A stretch of 64,000 nt of DNA from Bacillota bacterium (GCA_023410535.1 JAEYPR010000031.1:124001-188000); one strand, 5' to 3'; shown: positions 24,581 through 33,365, numbered from the stretch's first letter. The notes: a model not told the origin generated them from the letters alone. A program made the numbers and translations.

Positions 24581-25048
24581 TCAGGCCTGTCCGCTTTGAA
24601 GCCGGATATCCAGGTCGATTGCGCCGATATCGGTGCTGATCCGGGTGCTGGTGGAGATCAGGGTCGCTTCGCTGCACACCGGGGCATCAACGCCAAACTT
24701 GGGCGGCAAGATATCGCAGGTGACCTTCTGCTCGGACAGGGCAATTAAGGCTTTGCCGCTGATGATATTGGTAATCTCACCAATGGCGGAGGTGACAAAA
24801 TCGTCGATCTCCGCAAAATCCATTCCGCTCATGATCTTGACCATCTCCAGCGTCGTATCCTTGGGAAAATGATAGACAATTTCGCCCTGCAAATCGCCGG
24901 TGACACCGATGGCGATGTTAAGCTTGCCGTCGGAGGAGGTGGTGGCTTGCCGGTCGTCGGTAATCGCTGAAATGTTCTCCAAGTCGAGCATTAAACTGAA
25001 CACATCGCGGGTAGCGTTGTAGAAAAGTTGATAGAGTTGATCAGCCAT
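24581..25048 (-). CDS. CheX-like chemotaxis phosphatase
   Basis: 155 residues resembling CheX of the CheC/CheX/FliY family: NATRDVFSLML at the N-terminus and the phosphatase signature region DDFVTSAIGEITNIISGKALIAL, in which the E and N of ExxN-type motifs appear. CheX removes phosphate from CheY. The ATG at 25048 overlaps the stop region of the hemerythrin gene by 8 bases and has GGGGGTGG upstream, so the two are coupled. No other chemotaxis genes are in the window. Confidence 0.82.
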   Translation of the reverse strand: MADQLYQLFYNATRDVFSLMLDLENISAITDDRQATTSSDGKLNIAIGVTGDLQGEIVYHFPKDTTLEMVKIMSGMDFAEIDDFVTSAIGEITNIISGKALIALSEQKVTCDILPPKFGVDAPVCSEATLISTSTRISTDIGAIDLDIRLQSGQA

Positions 25049-25466
25049 GGGACGCCACCCCCTTCGTTTGGGCATAGAGCGCAATCTGCTGATCTTCGGC
25101 GGCGACATGATTGATGAGCCAAGCCAAAAGCTTGCCGGCGAACTGCTGCATCAATTGCTCCTGATAGCCCTCTCGTTCGTATTGTTGGCCGAACGCTACC
25201 ACGTAAGCGACCATGTCGTTGTGGATTTTGCGATGGGCGTCGAAGTTGGGATAGCCAATCTCACGTTGATAAGCTTCTTCATCGTGAAAATGCGTGACCA
25301 CGTAATCCTTCATGAAATTCAGCGTTTGGTTGACCTTATCCACCTTGGCTTCCCAAGCGATCGGCTGGCGTAAGGTTTCGACGAAATCGGTGACCCGCTG
25401 GAAAAGTTCCTGATGCTGGTCGTCGATCTGGGGGACGCCCAATTGATATTTTGCTTTCCAAATCAT
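25041..25466 (-). CDS. Bacteriohemerythrin
   Basis: 141 residues with the di-iron ligand pattern: DDQHQELF (His ~22), HFHDEEAYQ (His/Glu ~60-64), HRKIHNDM (~78-82) and WLINHVAAEDQQI (His/Asp ~117-122). It binds oxygen reversibly at a non-haem di-iron site and in anaerobes serves oxygen sensing, storage or delivery. Translational overlap with CheX suggests an oxygen-linked motility response. Upstream 25467-25700 contains little that I recognise except a lone DnaA-like box at 25643-25651. Confidence 0.92.
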   Translation of the reverse strand: MIWKAKYQLGVPQIDDQHQELFQRVTDFVETLRQPIAWEAKVDKVNQTLNFMKDYVVTHFHDEEAYQREIGYPNFDAHRKIHNDMVAYVVAFGQQYEREGYQEQLMQQFAGKLLAWLINHVAAEDQQIALYAQTKGVASHG

Positions 25467-25700
25467 GATCTTTTGGCTCCTTTCGATGTGGATATTGATA
25501 TCGTTGTAGATATTTTGGAATTACGGTTTGTCGGTAATTTGGGATGGCTATTATTATCCTATATCGACACATTTCGGATAATATTTAATAAATTGTTACG
25601 AAACAGATTCGTTTTTTAATCAAGGGGCGGTTCATTGTTCTATGTGAATAAATGGGTCTGTGGATGGGTTAATAGGGCGGTGGATAATCTTTTACCGAAC

Positions 25701-25755
25701 TTGACAGATGAATCAAGGCTGGCATATAATACGATTAAACAGTTGCTTAATTGTT
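25701..25755 (+). promoter_or_regulatory. cadC promoter and operator
   Basis: TTGACA (25701-25706) and TATAAT (25725-25730) with an 18-base spacer form a strong promoter. Just after it, AACAGTT-GCTT-AATTGTT (25738-25755) is an inverted repeat matching in 6 of 7 arm positions, placed where an ArsR/CadC-type repressor would block transcription. Confidence 0.75.
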
Positions 25756-25775
25756 TTTCGAGGTGAAAATTGGGA

Positions 25776-26153
25776 ATGACTGACCGAAAAAGCTCACCGC
25801 AAGTTCATAATGAAGACCTTTGCGACAGTATATGCCCATCCAAAGAAAACGTGGCGACGTTACAAGATAAGGTATTGGAAGTAGCCGGACTCTCCGAAAT
25901 TTTTAAGGTCTTAGGAGATGAGACCCGAACCAAAATTCTCTACCTTTTAGCCCATCGTACGCTTTGTGTTTGTGATATTGCCGAAATCTTAGAAATGACT
26001 CTGCCGGCGGTATCCCATCATCTCCGGCTTTTAAAAGCGCTGCGGCTCGTCAAATACGCCCGTGATGGCAAGATGGTTTATTACTCTCTGGACGATGAAC
26101 ATATCGTACACTTAATCCGAGAAGCCCAAGAACATTTCGCCGAAGAACGATAA
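25776..26153 (+). CDS. cadC: ArsR/SmtB-family metal sensor, CadC-like
   Basis: 125-residue winged-helix repressor. The metal-binding cysteines expected of CadC are present: two in the N-terminal extension (LCDSICPSKE) and two in the alpha-3 motif LCVCDIAE. The DNA-reading helix is MTLPAVSHHLRLLKALRLVKY. Binding of cadmium, lead or zinc should release it from the operator upstream. I take ATG 25776, with GAGGTG upstream; TTG 25770 is possible. The P-type ATPase it should control follows after 77 bases. Confidence 0.9.
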   Translation: MTDRKSSPQVHNEDLCDSICPSKENVATLQDKVLEVAGLSEIFKVLGDETRTKILYLLAHRTLCVCDIAEILEMTLPAVSHHLRLLKALRLVKYARDGKMVYYSLDDEHIVHLIREAQEHFAEER

Positions 26154-26230
26154 TCCGGAAGCGAACTGGCCAAAGTAAATATCGCCTGGTTTTATTGCGT
26201 TCATCATCAATACGAAAGAAGGAAGGATCG

Positions 26231-28555
26231 ATGCGTTACACCTTAGTGGGTTTGGACTGCCCAAATTGTGCGGGAAAGATCGAACGGGAACTTCGGAAAA
26301 TTAAGCGGCTTGAAGAAGTCAGCGTAAATTTTCACACGTTGAGCATTGATATCCCGGAAGAACTGTCGGATGAAGTCCGGAGCGTGATTGCCCGGGTGGA
26401 ACCCGAGGTGCGGCTGGAACCAACGAAGAAAACCGCCATTCGTTGTTCACTTGACGGGTTAGATTGCGCTAATTGCGCGGCGGTGATTGAAGCTGAGTTA
26501 AATAAGGTTCCGGGGTTGGAAAATGTCAAAGTAAACTTTGCCACCAAAAGCGTCGAGCTACCTGAGGAGTATTTTCAACAAGCCAGGGCAGTCATTGCGA
26601 AAATAGAACCCGGTGTAATTCTGCGGAAAAAAGACGCTGCAAAGGCTGCGGCCGAATCCGAAGCGGCGGAGGGCCGCGGTGAGATTGGCCGGATTGTGGC
26701 TTCAGCGGTTTTGTTTTTGATTGGATTTATTTTTAACGAGCAACTACATCGGACGCCGTTTTCCTGGGGTGAATGGGCGGTTTTAACTCCGGCTTACTTT
26801 ATGGTGGGTTGGCCGGTGGTTACGGGCGCTTTTAAAAAGTTAATCCGGGGTCAATGGTTTGATGAGAATTTTTTGATGACCATCGCCACCGGTGGAGCGT
26901 TGGCAATTCATCAGCTGCCGGAAGCGGTCGGCGTGATGTTGTTTTATGCGATCGGCGAGTATTTTCAAGGCCGGGCCGTTAATCGATCCCGGCGTTCAAT
27001 CACCGCGCTTTTAAATATCCGGCCGGAATACGCCAACCTAAAAGAAAATGGCGGCTCGCGGCAGGTAAAACCGGAAGAAGTTCAAGTCGGTCAGCTCATC
27101 ATCGTTAAACCGGGGGAAAAGGTTCCCTTGGACGGGGAAGTGACGGAAGGGAATTCGTTTGTGGATACTTCGGCCTTAACCGGCGAGTCAGTTCCCCGCA
27201 AAGTGGAACCCGGCGAAAGCGTATTGTCGGGGATGATTAACGGCCAGGGACTTTTGGTCGTCCAAGTAGCCAAACCTTTTGAAGATTCCTCGGTCGCCCG
27301 GATCTTGAATCTGGTCGAAAAAGCCAGCGAACGGAAGGCTCCGACCGAGCAGTTTATTACGGTGTTTTCGAATTATTATACACCGGCAGTTGTGGTCATC
27401 GCGGCCGTCATCGCCTTTTTACCGCCGTTGTTGATTCAGGGGGCTTCATTTAGCGAATGGCTTTACCGGGCGTTGGTTCTACTTGTTATCTCCTGTCCTT
27501 GCGCGTTAATGGTTTCGATTCCGCTGGGCTATTTCGGGGGGATCGGAGCCGCGTCGCGAAGGGGAGTCCTGATTAAAGGAGCGAACTTTCTTGATGCGTT
27601 GGCACGGGTGGACACCGTTGTTTTCGACAAAACCGGAACATTAACCAAAGGGGTATTTAAAGTGACGGAGCTTACCCCTAAAAATAACGTTTCAAAGGAA
27701 GCGCTGTTAGCGGCGGCGGCCGGCGCCGAAGTTTTCAGCACCCACCCCATCGCCAAATCAATCCGGGATGCTTATCGGGAACTTACCGGCCAGGAGGTTG
27801 CCGAAGATTTGGTGCAGGACTATCGTGAAATACCGGCCCACGGGATCAGCGCTATTGTTGACGGGCGCAAAGTCTTGGCCGGTAATGACCGGTTAATGCA
27901 TCAAGCCAATATTCCTCATGAAGATTGCGATATTGCGGGCACTGCCGTTTATGTGGCAATCGACGGCGTTTACGCCGGTTATATTGTCATTTCCGATGAG
28001 TTGAAAGCCGACGCCAAAGCGGCGATCCGCCGATTAAAACAACTTGGGGTCAGAAAAACCGTCATGCTGACCGGGGATGAAAAATCCGTCGCCGAACGGG
28101 TGAGCCGGGAACTGGGAATCGACTCGTATTATGCGGAATTGCTGCCCGAAGAAAAGGTCGAAAAGGTAGAAGCGATTGAGCAAGCTTTGCTCAATCGCCG
28201 CAAACAGAAATTGGCCTTTGTCGGGGATGGAATCAATGATGCTCCGGTCATCACCCGCGCCGATATCGGAATCGCCATGGGCGGATTAGGCAGCGACGCC
28301 GCCATTGAAGCCGCGGATGTCGTCTTAATGGAGGACGCCCCTTCCAAACTGGCGGTCGCGGTCGAGACCGCCCGCAGCACCGGACGGATTGTCCGCCAGA
28401 ATATTTATCTGGCGTTAGGAGTCAAAGCCTTCTTCATCTTACTGGGCACTTTCGGTGTGGCGAGCATTTGGGAAGCGGTCTTTGCCGATGTGGGAGTGAC
28501 CTTGTTGGCCGTTTTTAATGCTTCGCGGGTTTTGCGGTATGGTAAAACAGACTAG
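26231..28555 (+). CDS. cadA: Heavy-metal P-type ATPase, CadA/ZntA-like
   Basis: Exports Cd2+, Zn2+ or Pb2+ at the cost of ATP. 774 residues: two N-terminal heavy-metal-associated domains with GLDCPNCAGKIE and GLDCANCAAVIE, membrane helices, the transport motif SCPCALMVSIP, the phosphorylation site FDKTGTLTKG, a phosphatase TGES loop, and GDGINDAPVI. The TM7-TM8 end reads LALGVKAFFILLG... and FADVGVTLLAVFNASR, with the Lys and Asp-x-Gly typical of the Zn/Cd subgroup. ATG 26231 has AAGGAAGG upstream. Adjacent cadC supports the assignment. Confidence 0.94.
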   Translation: MRYTLVGLDCPNCAGKIERELRKIKRLEEVSVNFHTLSIDIPEELSDEVRSVIARVEPEVRLEPTKKTAIRCSLDGLDCANCAAVIEAELNKVPGLENVKVNFATKSVELPEEYFQQARAVIAKIEPGVILRKKDAAKAAAESEAAEGRGEIGRIVASAVLFLIGFIFNEQLHRTPFSWGEWAVLTPAYFMVGWPVVTGAFKKLIRGQWFDENFLMTIATGGALAIHQLPEAVGVMLFYAIGEYFQGRAVNRSRRSITALLNIRPEYANLKENGGSRQVKPEEVQVGQLIIVKPGEKVPLDGEVTEGNSFVDTSALTGESVPRKVEPGESVLSGMINGQGLLVVQVAKPFEDSSVARILNLVEKASERKAPTEQFITVFSNYYTPAVVVIAAVIAFLPPLLIQGASFSEWLYRALVLLVISCPCALMVSIPLGYFGGIGAASRRGVLIKGANFLDALARVDTVVFDKTGTLTKGVFKVTELTPKNNVSKEALLAAAAGAEVFSTHPIAKSIRDAYRELTGQEVAEDLVQDYREIPAHGISAIVDGRKVLAGNDRLMHQANIPHEDCDIAGTAVYVAIDGVYAGYIVISDELKADAKAAIRRLKQLGVRKTVMLTGDEKSVAERVSRELGIDSYYAELLPEEKVEKVEAIEQALLNRRKQKLAFVGDGINDAPVITRADIGIAMGGLGSDAAIEAADVVLMEDAPSKLAVAVETARSTGRIVRQNIYLALGVKAFFILLGTFGVASIWEAVFADVGVTLLAVFNASRVLRYGKTD

Positions 28556-28627
28556 GCCAGCGGAAGAAAAGCGTCCGGAAGCGACGTTTGGCTTAGAAGA
28601 TGTGGAGTACCGGGAGAAAACCCATCG

Positions 28628-28914
28628 CGATATGTGAATAAGTGAGCTTGCTGAGTCGTTCAGCAAGCTGGATTTGTGGATAAGTAAGCTTGCTGAGTCG
28701 TTCGGCAAGCTGGATTTGTGAATAAGTAAGCTTGCTGAGTCGTTCGGCAAGCTGGATTTGTGAATAAGAAAGCTTGCCGAAGTCTTCCGCAAGCTGGATA
28801 TGTGGATAAGAGAGCTGGATTTGTTAATAAGTAAGCTGGATTTGTGAATAAGTCATCTATTTCTGTGGATAAACGGCGGTGTTGGGCGGGGTAAATGGTT
28901 TGGATTGTGGATAA
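28628..28914 (-). repeat. Tandem 42-bp array of DnaA boxes with hairpins (array B)
   Basis: Four 42-bp units (28628, 28670, 28712, 28754) of the same kind as at 8669-8871, then two 21-bp units lacking the second half of the hairpin (28796, 28817) and a final partial unit with the tail CATCTATTTCTGTGGATAA. DnaA-box matches (reverse complement of TTATNCACA) start at 28633, 28675, 28717, 28759, 28801, 28843, 28864 and 28906, with a TGTTAATAA variant at 28822; all point the same way. The tail and the GTTGTGGATAAG-type last box are shared with array A. Reading frames through it exist only because 42 is a multiple of three. Confidence 0.88.
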
Positions 28915-29077
28915 GTTGGGTTTTGGGCGTTGGAGCTTTGCTCCGCTGCCGATTATTCTAGTAATGTTCGCAATCGTTCCGGAAAATCGCTGCGGTGAAA
29001 GGGTTCTCTTTGCAAAAAAGGAACACTTGGGCTTTTTTCATTATATTATAGGTATCATCAAAAGAGGTGAGAGTATA

Positions 29078-29782
29078 ATGAACACGCTCAATAACCAACC
29101 CCCAACTGGAAAACAGCCCTACCAAAGCGATCGAAATTGGGCAGCCCAGTATCCCGGGCAGATCTTCTATCATGGACCGACCGATAACAAATCCATCGCC
29201 TTAACCTTCGACGACGTGCCTGATGCCTTGTTCGCCCCGGTGCTTTTGGATGTATTGGCCCAATATAATGTCAAAGCGACTTTTTTCGTTCTCGGCAGCT
29301 GTATGCATAAAAATCCCGACATGATCTACCGGATATTTAAAGACGGGCACATCCTTGCCAACCATTCTTATAATCATCCCGACTTGACCACGCTTACCCC
29401 GGAACAGATCCGGACGGAGATCCAATCGACCCAAGACGAGATTCAAATGATCACCGGTTTAAAAACGGCGCTTTTTCGTCCTCCGTACGGCTTTATTGAT
29501 GAGAAAGTTATTCAAGTCGTCCTCGCCATGGGTTATAAAATTATCATGTGGAATGTCGACAGTTTGGACTGGATGGGACTGACCGGTCCGCAAGTTGCGG
29601 CGCGGGTCGTCTCAGCGACAACCTCAGGGTCGATCATTCTGATGCACAACGCTTGCGAAGGGACCGTTCAGGCCGGTACGGGTACGGTACAATCGTTGCC
29701 CTATATTATTGAAATTTTACGGAGCGAAGGCTACAATTTTGCGACCATTCCCGCCTTGTTAAATATACCCGGCTACCAGTAA
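29078..29782 (+). CDS. Polysaccharide deacetylase (NodB homology)
   Basis: 234 residues with a NodB domain: ALTFDDVPDA (the Asp pair of motif 1), NHSYNHPDLTTL (metal-binding His pair of motif 2), LFRPPYGFID (motif 3), and MWNVDSLDW. It probably removes acetyl groups from peptidoglycan or another polysaccharide. No signal peptide is evident in the chosen frame; ATG 29078 has GAGGTGAG upstream. A frame upstream to 28895 runs through the repeat tail and is not supported. Ends in a terminator. Confidence 0.9.
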   Translation: MNTLNNQPPTGKQPYQSDRNWAAQYPGQIFYHGPTDNKSIALTFDDVPDALFAPVLLDVLAQYNVKATFFVLGSCMHKNPDMIYRIFKDGHILANHSYNHPDLTTLTPEQIRTEIQSTQDEIQMITGLKTALFRPPYGFIDEKVIQVVLAMGYKIIMWNVDSLDWMGLTGPQVAARVVSATTSGSIILMHNACEGTVQAGTGTVQSLPYIIEILRSEGYNFATIPALLNIPGYQ

Positions 29783-29808
29783 TTCGGTGAAGATAGGTTG
29801 CCATAAAG

Positions 29809-29842
29809 AAGAGACCTCGCTTTTAACAGAGAGGTCTTTTGT
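29809..29842 (+). terminator. Terminator after the deacetylase gene
   Basis: AAGAGACCTC (29809-29818) and GAGGTCTTTT (29831-29840) form a stem followed by a T-rich run; it lies between convergent genes. Confidence 0.75.
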
Positions 29843-29879
29843 TAACTTGGTTAATTGGCGCCTGACTAAGCGTGGACTA

Positions 29880-31745
29880 TTATTTGGTTTTGTAATTTAA
29901 TAATACTGCGGAGTTTAAAACGACCGCCACCGAACCGACATTGTGCACCAAGGCGCCGAGGATCGGATTTAAAACGCCGTACATGGCGAGGATAATCGCG
30001 GCGAAGTTGAGCAGCAGCGACAGGGCTAAATTCCATTTGATCGTGGTCATGGTTTTTTGGGCGAGGCTCACCAGATGCGGCAGGGTGTAAATATCATCCC
30101 GCACCAGGGCGATGTCGGCGGCATCCACCGCGATATCGCTACCGATAGTCCCCATGGCAATTCCGACAAAAGCTTTTTTCAAAGCCGGAGCGTCATTGAC
30201 GCCATCGCCAACCATACAAACCGGTTCGTTTTGGGCTTGAAAACGTTCGATAATCGACATTTTATGCTCGGGCAGACATTCGGAAAAAACATTGCGAATA
30301 CCGGCATTTTTGGCGATGTGGGAAGCGGCTTGGGGATTGTCGCCGGTGATGAGCAGCGATTGGACCTTCAACGCATGAAGTTTGTTAATCATCGCGGCAG
30401 AATCTTTGCGCAACAGATCGGATAAAACCACCAATCCGGCCGCCAAGCCATTGATTGCGACATAAATAATGGTGCAGCCTTCGTCGCGGTAGGTTGCGGC
30501 GGCATCCGACAACGCCGGGGAGATTGGAACGGACTGTTCCTTCAACAGCTCGGCATTTCCCGCCAAGATAGCCTGGGTGGCGATGGTTGCTTTGACGCCA
30601 CGGCCGGGGATCAGGGCGAAATCTTCCGGTTCGGGCAGCGGGGCGTTGGCGACGGTTCGATAATGATGCCCAATCGCTTTCCCCAATGGATGCTCCGACC
30701 GGGCTTCGGCGGCGGCGGTTAAAACTAGTAATTGTTCCGCGGCAATTTCCGGATGAAAGCTATGAACGCCCACCACGGCGGGTTTGCCGTAAGTAAGGGT
30801 TCCGGTTTTATCAAACGCGATGTGCGAAACCTTCGCTAACCGTTCCAAGGCGTCGCCTTCACGGATTAAAACACCATATTTCGTGGCGTTGCCGATTCCG
30901 GCCATAATGGCAGTCGGAGTGGCAAGCACCAGCGCGCAGGGGCAGAAGACGACTAAAATTGTGACCGCCCGGATCACTTCATGAGTAATCAGCCACGCGC
31001 CGGCGGCGGCGACCAGCGCAATTACCACAATCCAGGTAGCCCAACGGTCGGCCATTCCCACAATCTTGGCTTTGCCGGCATCCGCCGATTCGACCAGGCG
31101 AATCATGCGTTGCAACGAACTGTCTTCTCCGACTTTGGTCGCAACCATCTCGAAGGTGCCAAACTGGTTTACCGTTCCGCTGGAAACCGGATCGCCGGCT
31201 CCTTTGTCGACCGGCAACGATTCCCCGGTCATAACCGCTTGGTTGATCGAGGTCTGTCCCGCGACAATCATGCCGTCCACCGCGATGGTTTCGCCGGCGA
31301 GCACCCGGAGCCGGTCACCCACTTGCACTTGTTCGGCCGGGATGACACTTTCAACGCCGTCCCGCACCACCCGGGCAGTGCGCGGGGTGAGGCGGACTAA
31401 TTTTTCGATTCCGGCGCGGGCTTTCGCGACGGTACGTTCCTCCAACAACGCCCCAAGCGCCATAATAAAGGCGACTTCGCCCGCAGCGAAGATTTCACCG
31501 ATAATCACCGCGGCGATTAAGGCAAGGGAGACCAACAGATCGGCTTTTATATCGAACTCATGAATCAGACCCTCAAGCGCTCCTTTGATAATTGGAACGC
31601 CGCAGAAGATAATGGCGACCCAAGCCGGATCAATGGCAAAAATACCGAGCCACAGGAAGCTGAGGATTAGGGCAAGCGCCGATAATGACAGAAACAGCAG
31701 GGTCCTTTTGGCTTCGTCTTTGAAAAAGAGTATGAATTGCTGCAT
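29880..31745 (-). CDS. Heavy-metal P-type ATPase without N-terminal HMA domain
   Basis: 621 residues. Visible are the TGES loop (MTGESLPVDKGAGD), the transport motif VFCPCALVLATPTAI, the phosphorylation site FDKTGTLTYG, the HP motif SEHPLGKAIG and GDGVNDAPAL. The last helix reads LVHNVGSVAVVLNSAVLL, the HN..S pattern found in CtpC-like ATPases rather than the MSxSS of copper pumps or the DxG of Zn/Cd pumps, so the metal is not clear. It follows 15 bases after a CsoR-type repressor gene whose operator looks copper-type. Both run on the minus strand as one unit. Confidence 0.88.
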   Translation of the reverse strand: MQQFILFFKDEAKRTLLFLSLSALALILSFLWLGIFAIDPAWVAIIFCGVPIIKGALEGLIHEFDIKADLLVSLALIAAVIIGEIFAAGEVAFIMALGALLEERTVAKARAGIEKLVRLTPRTARVVRDGVESVIPAEQVQVGDRLRVLAGETIAVDGMIVAGQTSINQAVMTGESLPVDKGAGDPVSSGTVNQFGTFEMVATKVGEDSSLQRMIRLVESADAGKAKIVGMADRWATWIVVIALVAAAGAWLITHEVIRAVTILVVFCPCALVLATPTAIMAGIGNATKYGVLIREGDALERLAKVSHIAFDKTGTLTYGKPAVVGVHSFHPEIAAEQLLVLTAAAEARSEHPLGKAIGHHYRTVANAPLPEPEDFALIPGRGVKATIATQAILAGNAELLKEQSVPISPALSDAAATYRDEGCTIIYVAINGLAAGLVVLSDLLRKDSAAMINKLHALKVQSLLITGDNPQAASHIAKNAGIRNVFSECLPEHKMSIIERFQAQNEPVCMVGDGVNDAPALKKAFVGIAMGTIGSDIAVDAADIALVRDDIYTLPHLVSLAQKTMTTIKWNLALSLLLNFAAIILAMYGVLNPILGALVHNVGSVAVVLNSAVLLNYKTK

Positions 31746-31760
31746 GATAAGGCGGTTCTC

Positions 31761-32036
31761 CTATCCCATTCTCGAAAAATGCTCGACGGCTTTGGCGAAT
31801 TCGGCTATGGTTTTTTCGGCGTCGCCATGTTCGATGCCGTCACGGACACAATGTTGCAAATGCCCTTCCAGAACCATTTGACCGACTTTGTGCAACGCGC
31901 TTTTGGCGGCGTTAATCTGGATCAAAATATCTTCGCAAGGAACATCTTTGTCAACCATCGCCGAGATCGCGCGCAGTTGACCCTCGGCCTTTTTAATGCG
32001 GGCCTGGATATTTGGAATGTCCATACATTGACGCAT
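31761..32036 (-). CDS. CsoR/RcnR-family metal-responsive repressor
   Basis: 91-residue all-helical DUF156 protein. Metal ligands fit the CsoR pattern Cys-His-Cys: DVPCEDILIQ, then EGHLQHC about 25 residues later. CsoR proteins with this set bind Cu(I) and leave DNA. I place the start at ATG 32036 with AAGGAG 8 bases upstream; GTG 32045 would sit against that site. It should regulate itself and the ATPase behind it through the palindrome at 32061-32080. Confidence 0.9.
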   Translation of the reverse strand: MRQCMDIPNIQARIKKAEGQLRAISAMVDKDVPCEDILIQINAAKSALHKVGQMVLEGHLQHCVRDGIEHGDAEKTIAEFAKAVEHFSRMG

Positions 32037-32060
32037 CCGATTCACTCCTTTAGATTAGGG

Positions 32061-32080
32061 ATACCCATAGGGGTATGGGT
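32061..32080 (-). promoter_or_regulatory. CsoR-type operator
   Basis: ATACCCATAGGGGTAT followed by GGGT is a G/C-tract palindrome of the kind bound by CsoR. It lies about 25 bases upstream of the repressor start codon. Confidence 0.75.
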
Positions 32081-32260
32081 ATAAATTGGTTATATCGTAA
32101 TATAACTTCACTTCAGTGTCAATATTTATCTGTCGACTGCAGTTAGATTCGCATGGAATAACGATGGGACAAGAAGTCGGGAGAAGCCTTCAAAATGGAA
32201 GCGGACCCGTTGTAAAAGCGGAAAGGGAATCGTCAAGATGGGCAGTAACACACATTTTGA

Positions 32261-32345
32261 CTAAGTAGTCGTCCTCGCTGGCTTCCGCTCGCGCAAGCCA
32301 ATTATGAAAATAAGCTAGGTGGAGCGATATAGGCCCCGAGTTATT
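32261..32345 (+). repeat. Intergenic repeat element, copy 2 (partial)
   Basis: Begins CTAAGTAGTCGTCC, the 5' motif shared with the copies at 341, 37119, 52555 and 52760, then a GC-rich hairpin-like segment CTCGCTGG...GCGCAAGCC. The 3' boundary is approximate. It occupies the gene-free stretch between the csoR operator and znuB (32037-32525), in which I see no coding sequence. Confidence 0.5.
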
Positions 32346-32429
32346 GGCTAGGGAGTGGGCACTTGGATACGATGCTGAGACTTGAAAGAGGTTGCCAGTA
32401 TCGTTCCCGGTTGAACGATCAGTAATTAT

Positions 32430-32477
32430 ATGAAAAGTAGCGTTTCAAAAGTTCACTTTTGAAACGCCACTTTTCAT
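32430..32477. repeat. 48-base near-perfect inverted repeat downstream of znuB
   Basis: ATGAAAAGT-AG-CGTTTCAAAAGT pairs with ACTTTTGAAACG-CC-ACTTTTCAT, leaving a two-base loop and two mismatched positions per arm. It lies 49 bases past the znuB stop on the minus strand. It lacks a T-run after the stem, so it could be an mRNA 3' stabiliser or a small palindromic element rather than an ordinary terminator. Confidence 0.7.
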
Positions 32478-32525
32478 CGAAGGATAATAAAAATATCCGT
32501 CCTTCTCCAATAATCAATCATAACT

Positions 32526-33365
32526 CTAAATATTGAAAAACCTTCGTAAACAAAAGGTAATAAAGAAACATAGGGACGCGATCAAAACAATGGTGGCTCC
32601 GGTCGCCGTCCCCCAATAATACGAGAGAATCAAGCCGGATATGCCGGAAAGTAAAGCGATAACGACAGAATACATATGATATTGTTTGGCGCTGCCGGCA
32701 ATATTCCGGGCGCCCGCCGCCGGCAGGATCAACAGCGAATTGATGATGAGGATGCCGATCCATTGAATGGAGATGGTGATGATCACCGCGATAAAAGCCG
32801 TGAATAAGACTTCCATGACATGAATTTTGACGCCGCGGCTTTTGGCCAACGATTCGTTCATGCTGACCAAAAGCAATTTGTTAAAGGAAAAATACCAGAA
32901 CACAATCACGGCAATCAAAACCAGGGCGAGCATGCCGATCTCTTCCGGGGAAATGCTTAGCAAATCCCCGATCAAATAGGTGGAATATTTGTTAAAGCCG
33001 CCGCCCCGGGAAAGAATGACGATGCCAAGGGCCACCGCCACGGCGGAAAAAACGCCGATGACCGTGTCGGTAGAGGTTTTATTGCCGTTTTTGACAACCA
33101 GGATACCTGCCGCGAAGAGTAATGCAAACCCAATCATTGACCAGATTGGATTACGGATCCCCAAAATAACGCCGATGGCGATGCCGGTTAAGGCGGAATG
33201 GCCTAACGAATCGGCGAAAAAGGCCATCTTGTTGCTAACCACCATGGTCCCCAAAATACCGAAAACCGGCGTGACGAAGATGATGGCCAGCAAAGCGTTT
33301 TTCATGAAGAGATGCTGCAGCCAGGCGCAGGGTAAAAGATCGGTTAGGCTATACCATAAATGCAT
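32526..33365 (-). CDS. znuB: Zinc/manganese ABC transporter permease (ZnuB-like)
   Basis: 279 residues with eight or nine hydrophobic helices, the family pattern of the ABC-3 permeases. Conserved features include GTMVVSNKMAFFADSLGHSALTGIAIG near the N-terminus and NSLLILPAAGARNIA late in the protein. It forms the membrane channel for zinc import. It overlaps the ATPase gene by 17 bases and is last in the zur-to-znuB unit. Confidence 0.92.
   Translation of the reverse strand: MHLWYSLTDLLPCAWLQHLFMKNALLAIIFVTPVFGILGTMVVSNKMAFFADSLGHSALTGIAIGVILGIRNPIWSMIGFALLFAAGILVVKNGNKTSTDTVIGVFSAVAVALGIVILSRGGGFNKYSTYLIGDLLSISPEEIGMLALVLIAVIVFWYFSFNKLLLVSMNESLAKSRGVKIHVMEVLFTAFIAVIITISIQWIGILIINSLLILPAAGARNIAGSAKQYHMYSVVIALLSGISGLILSYYWGTATGATIVLIASLCFFITFCLRRFFNI

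Noticed and set aside
25643..25681. Third DnaA-box cluster
   Set aside because: Only one exact TGTGAATAA and two partial matches, without the 42-bp unit, hairpin or tail; probably chance or a decayed remnant.
28439..28792. Minus-strand frame through array B with the same repeated peptide
   Set aside because: Same artefact of the 42-bp period; it also runs antisense into the end of cadA.
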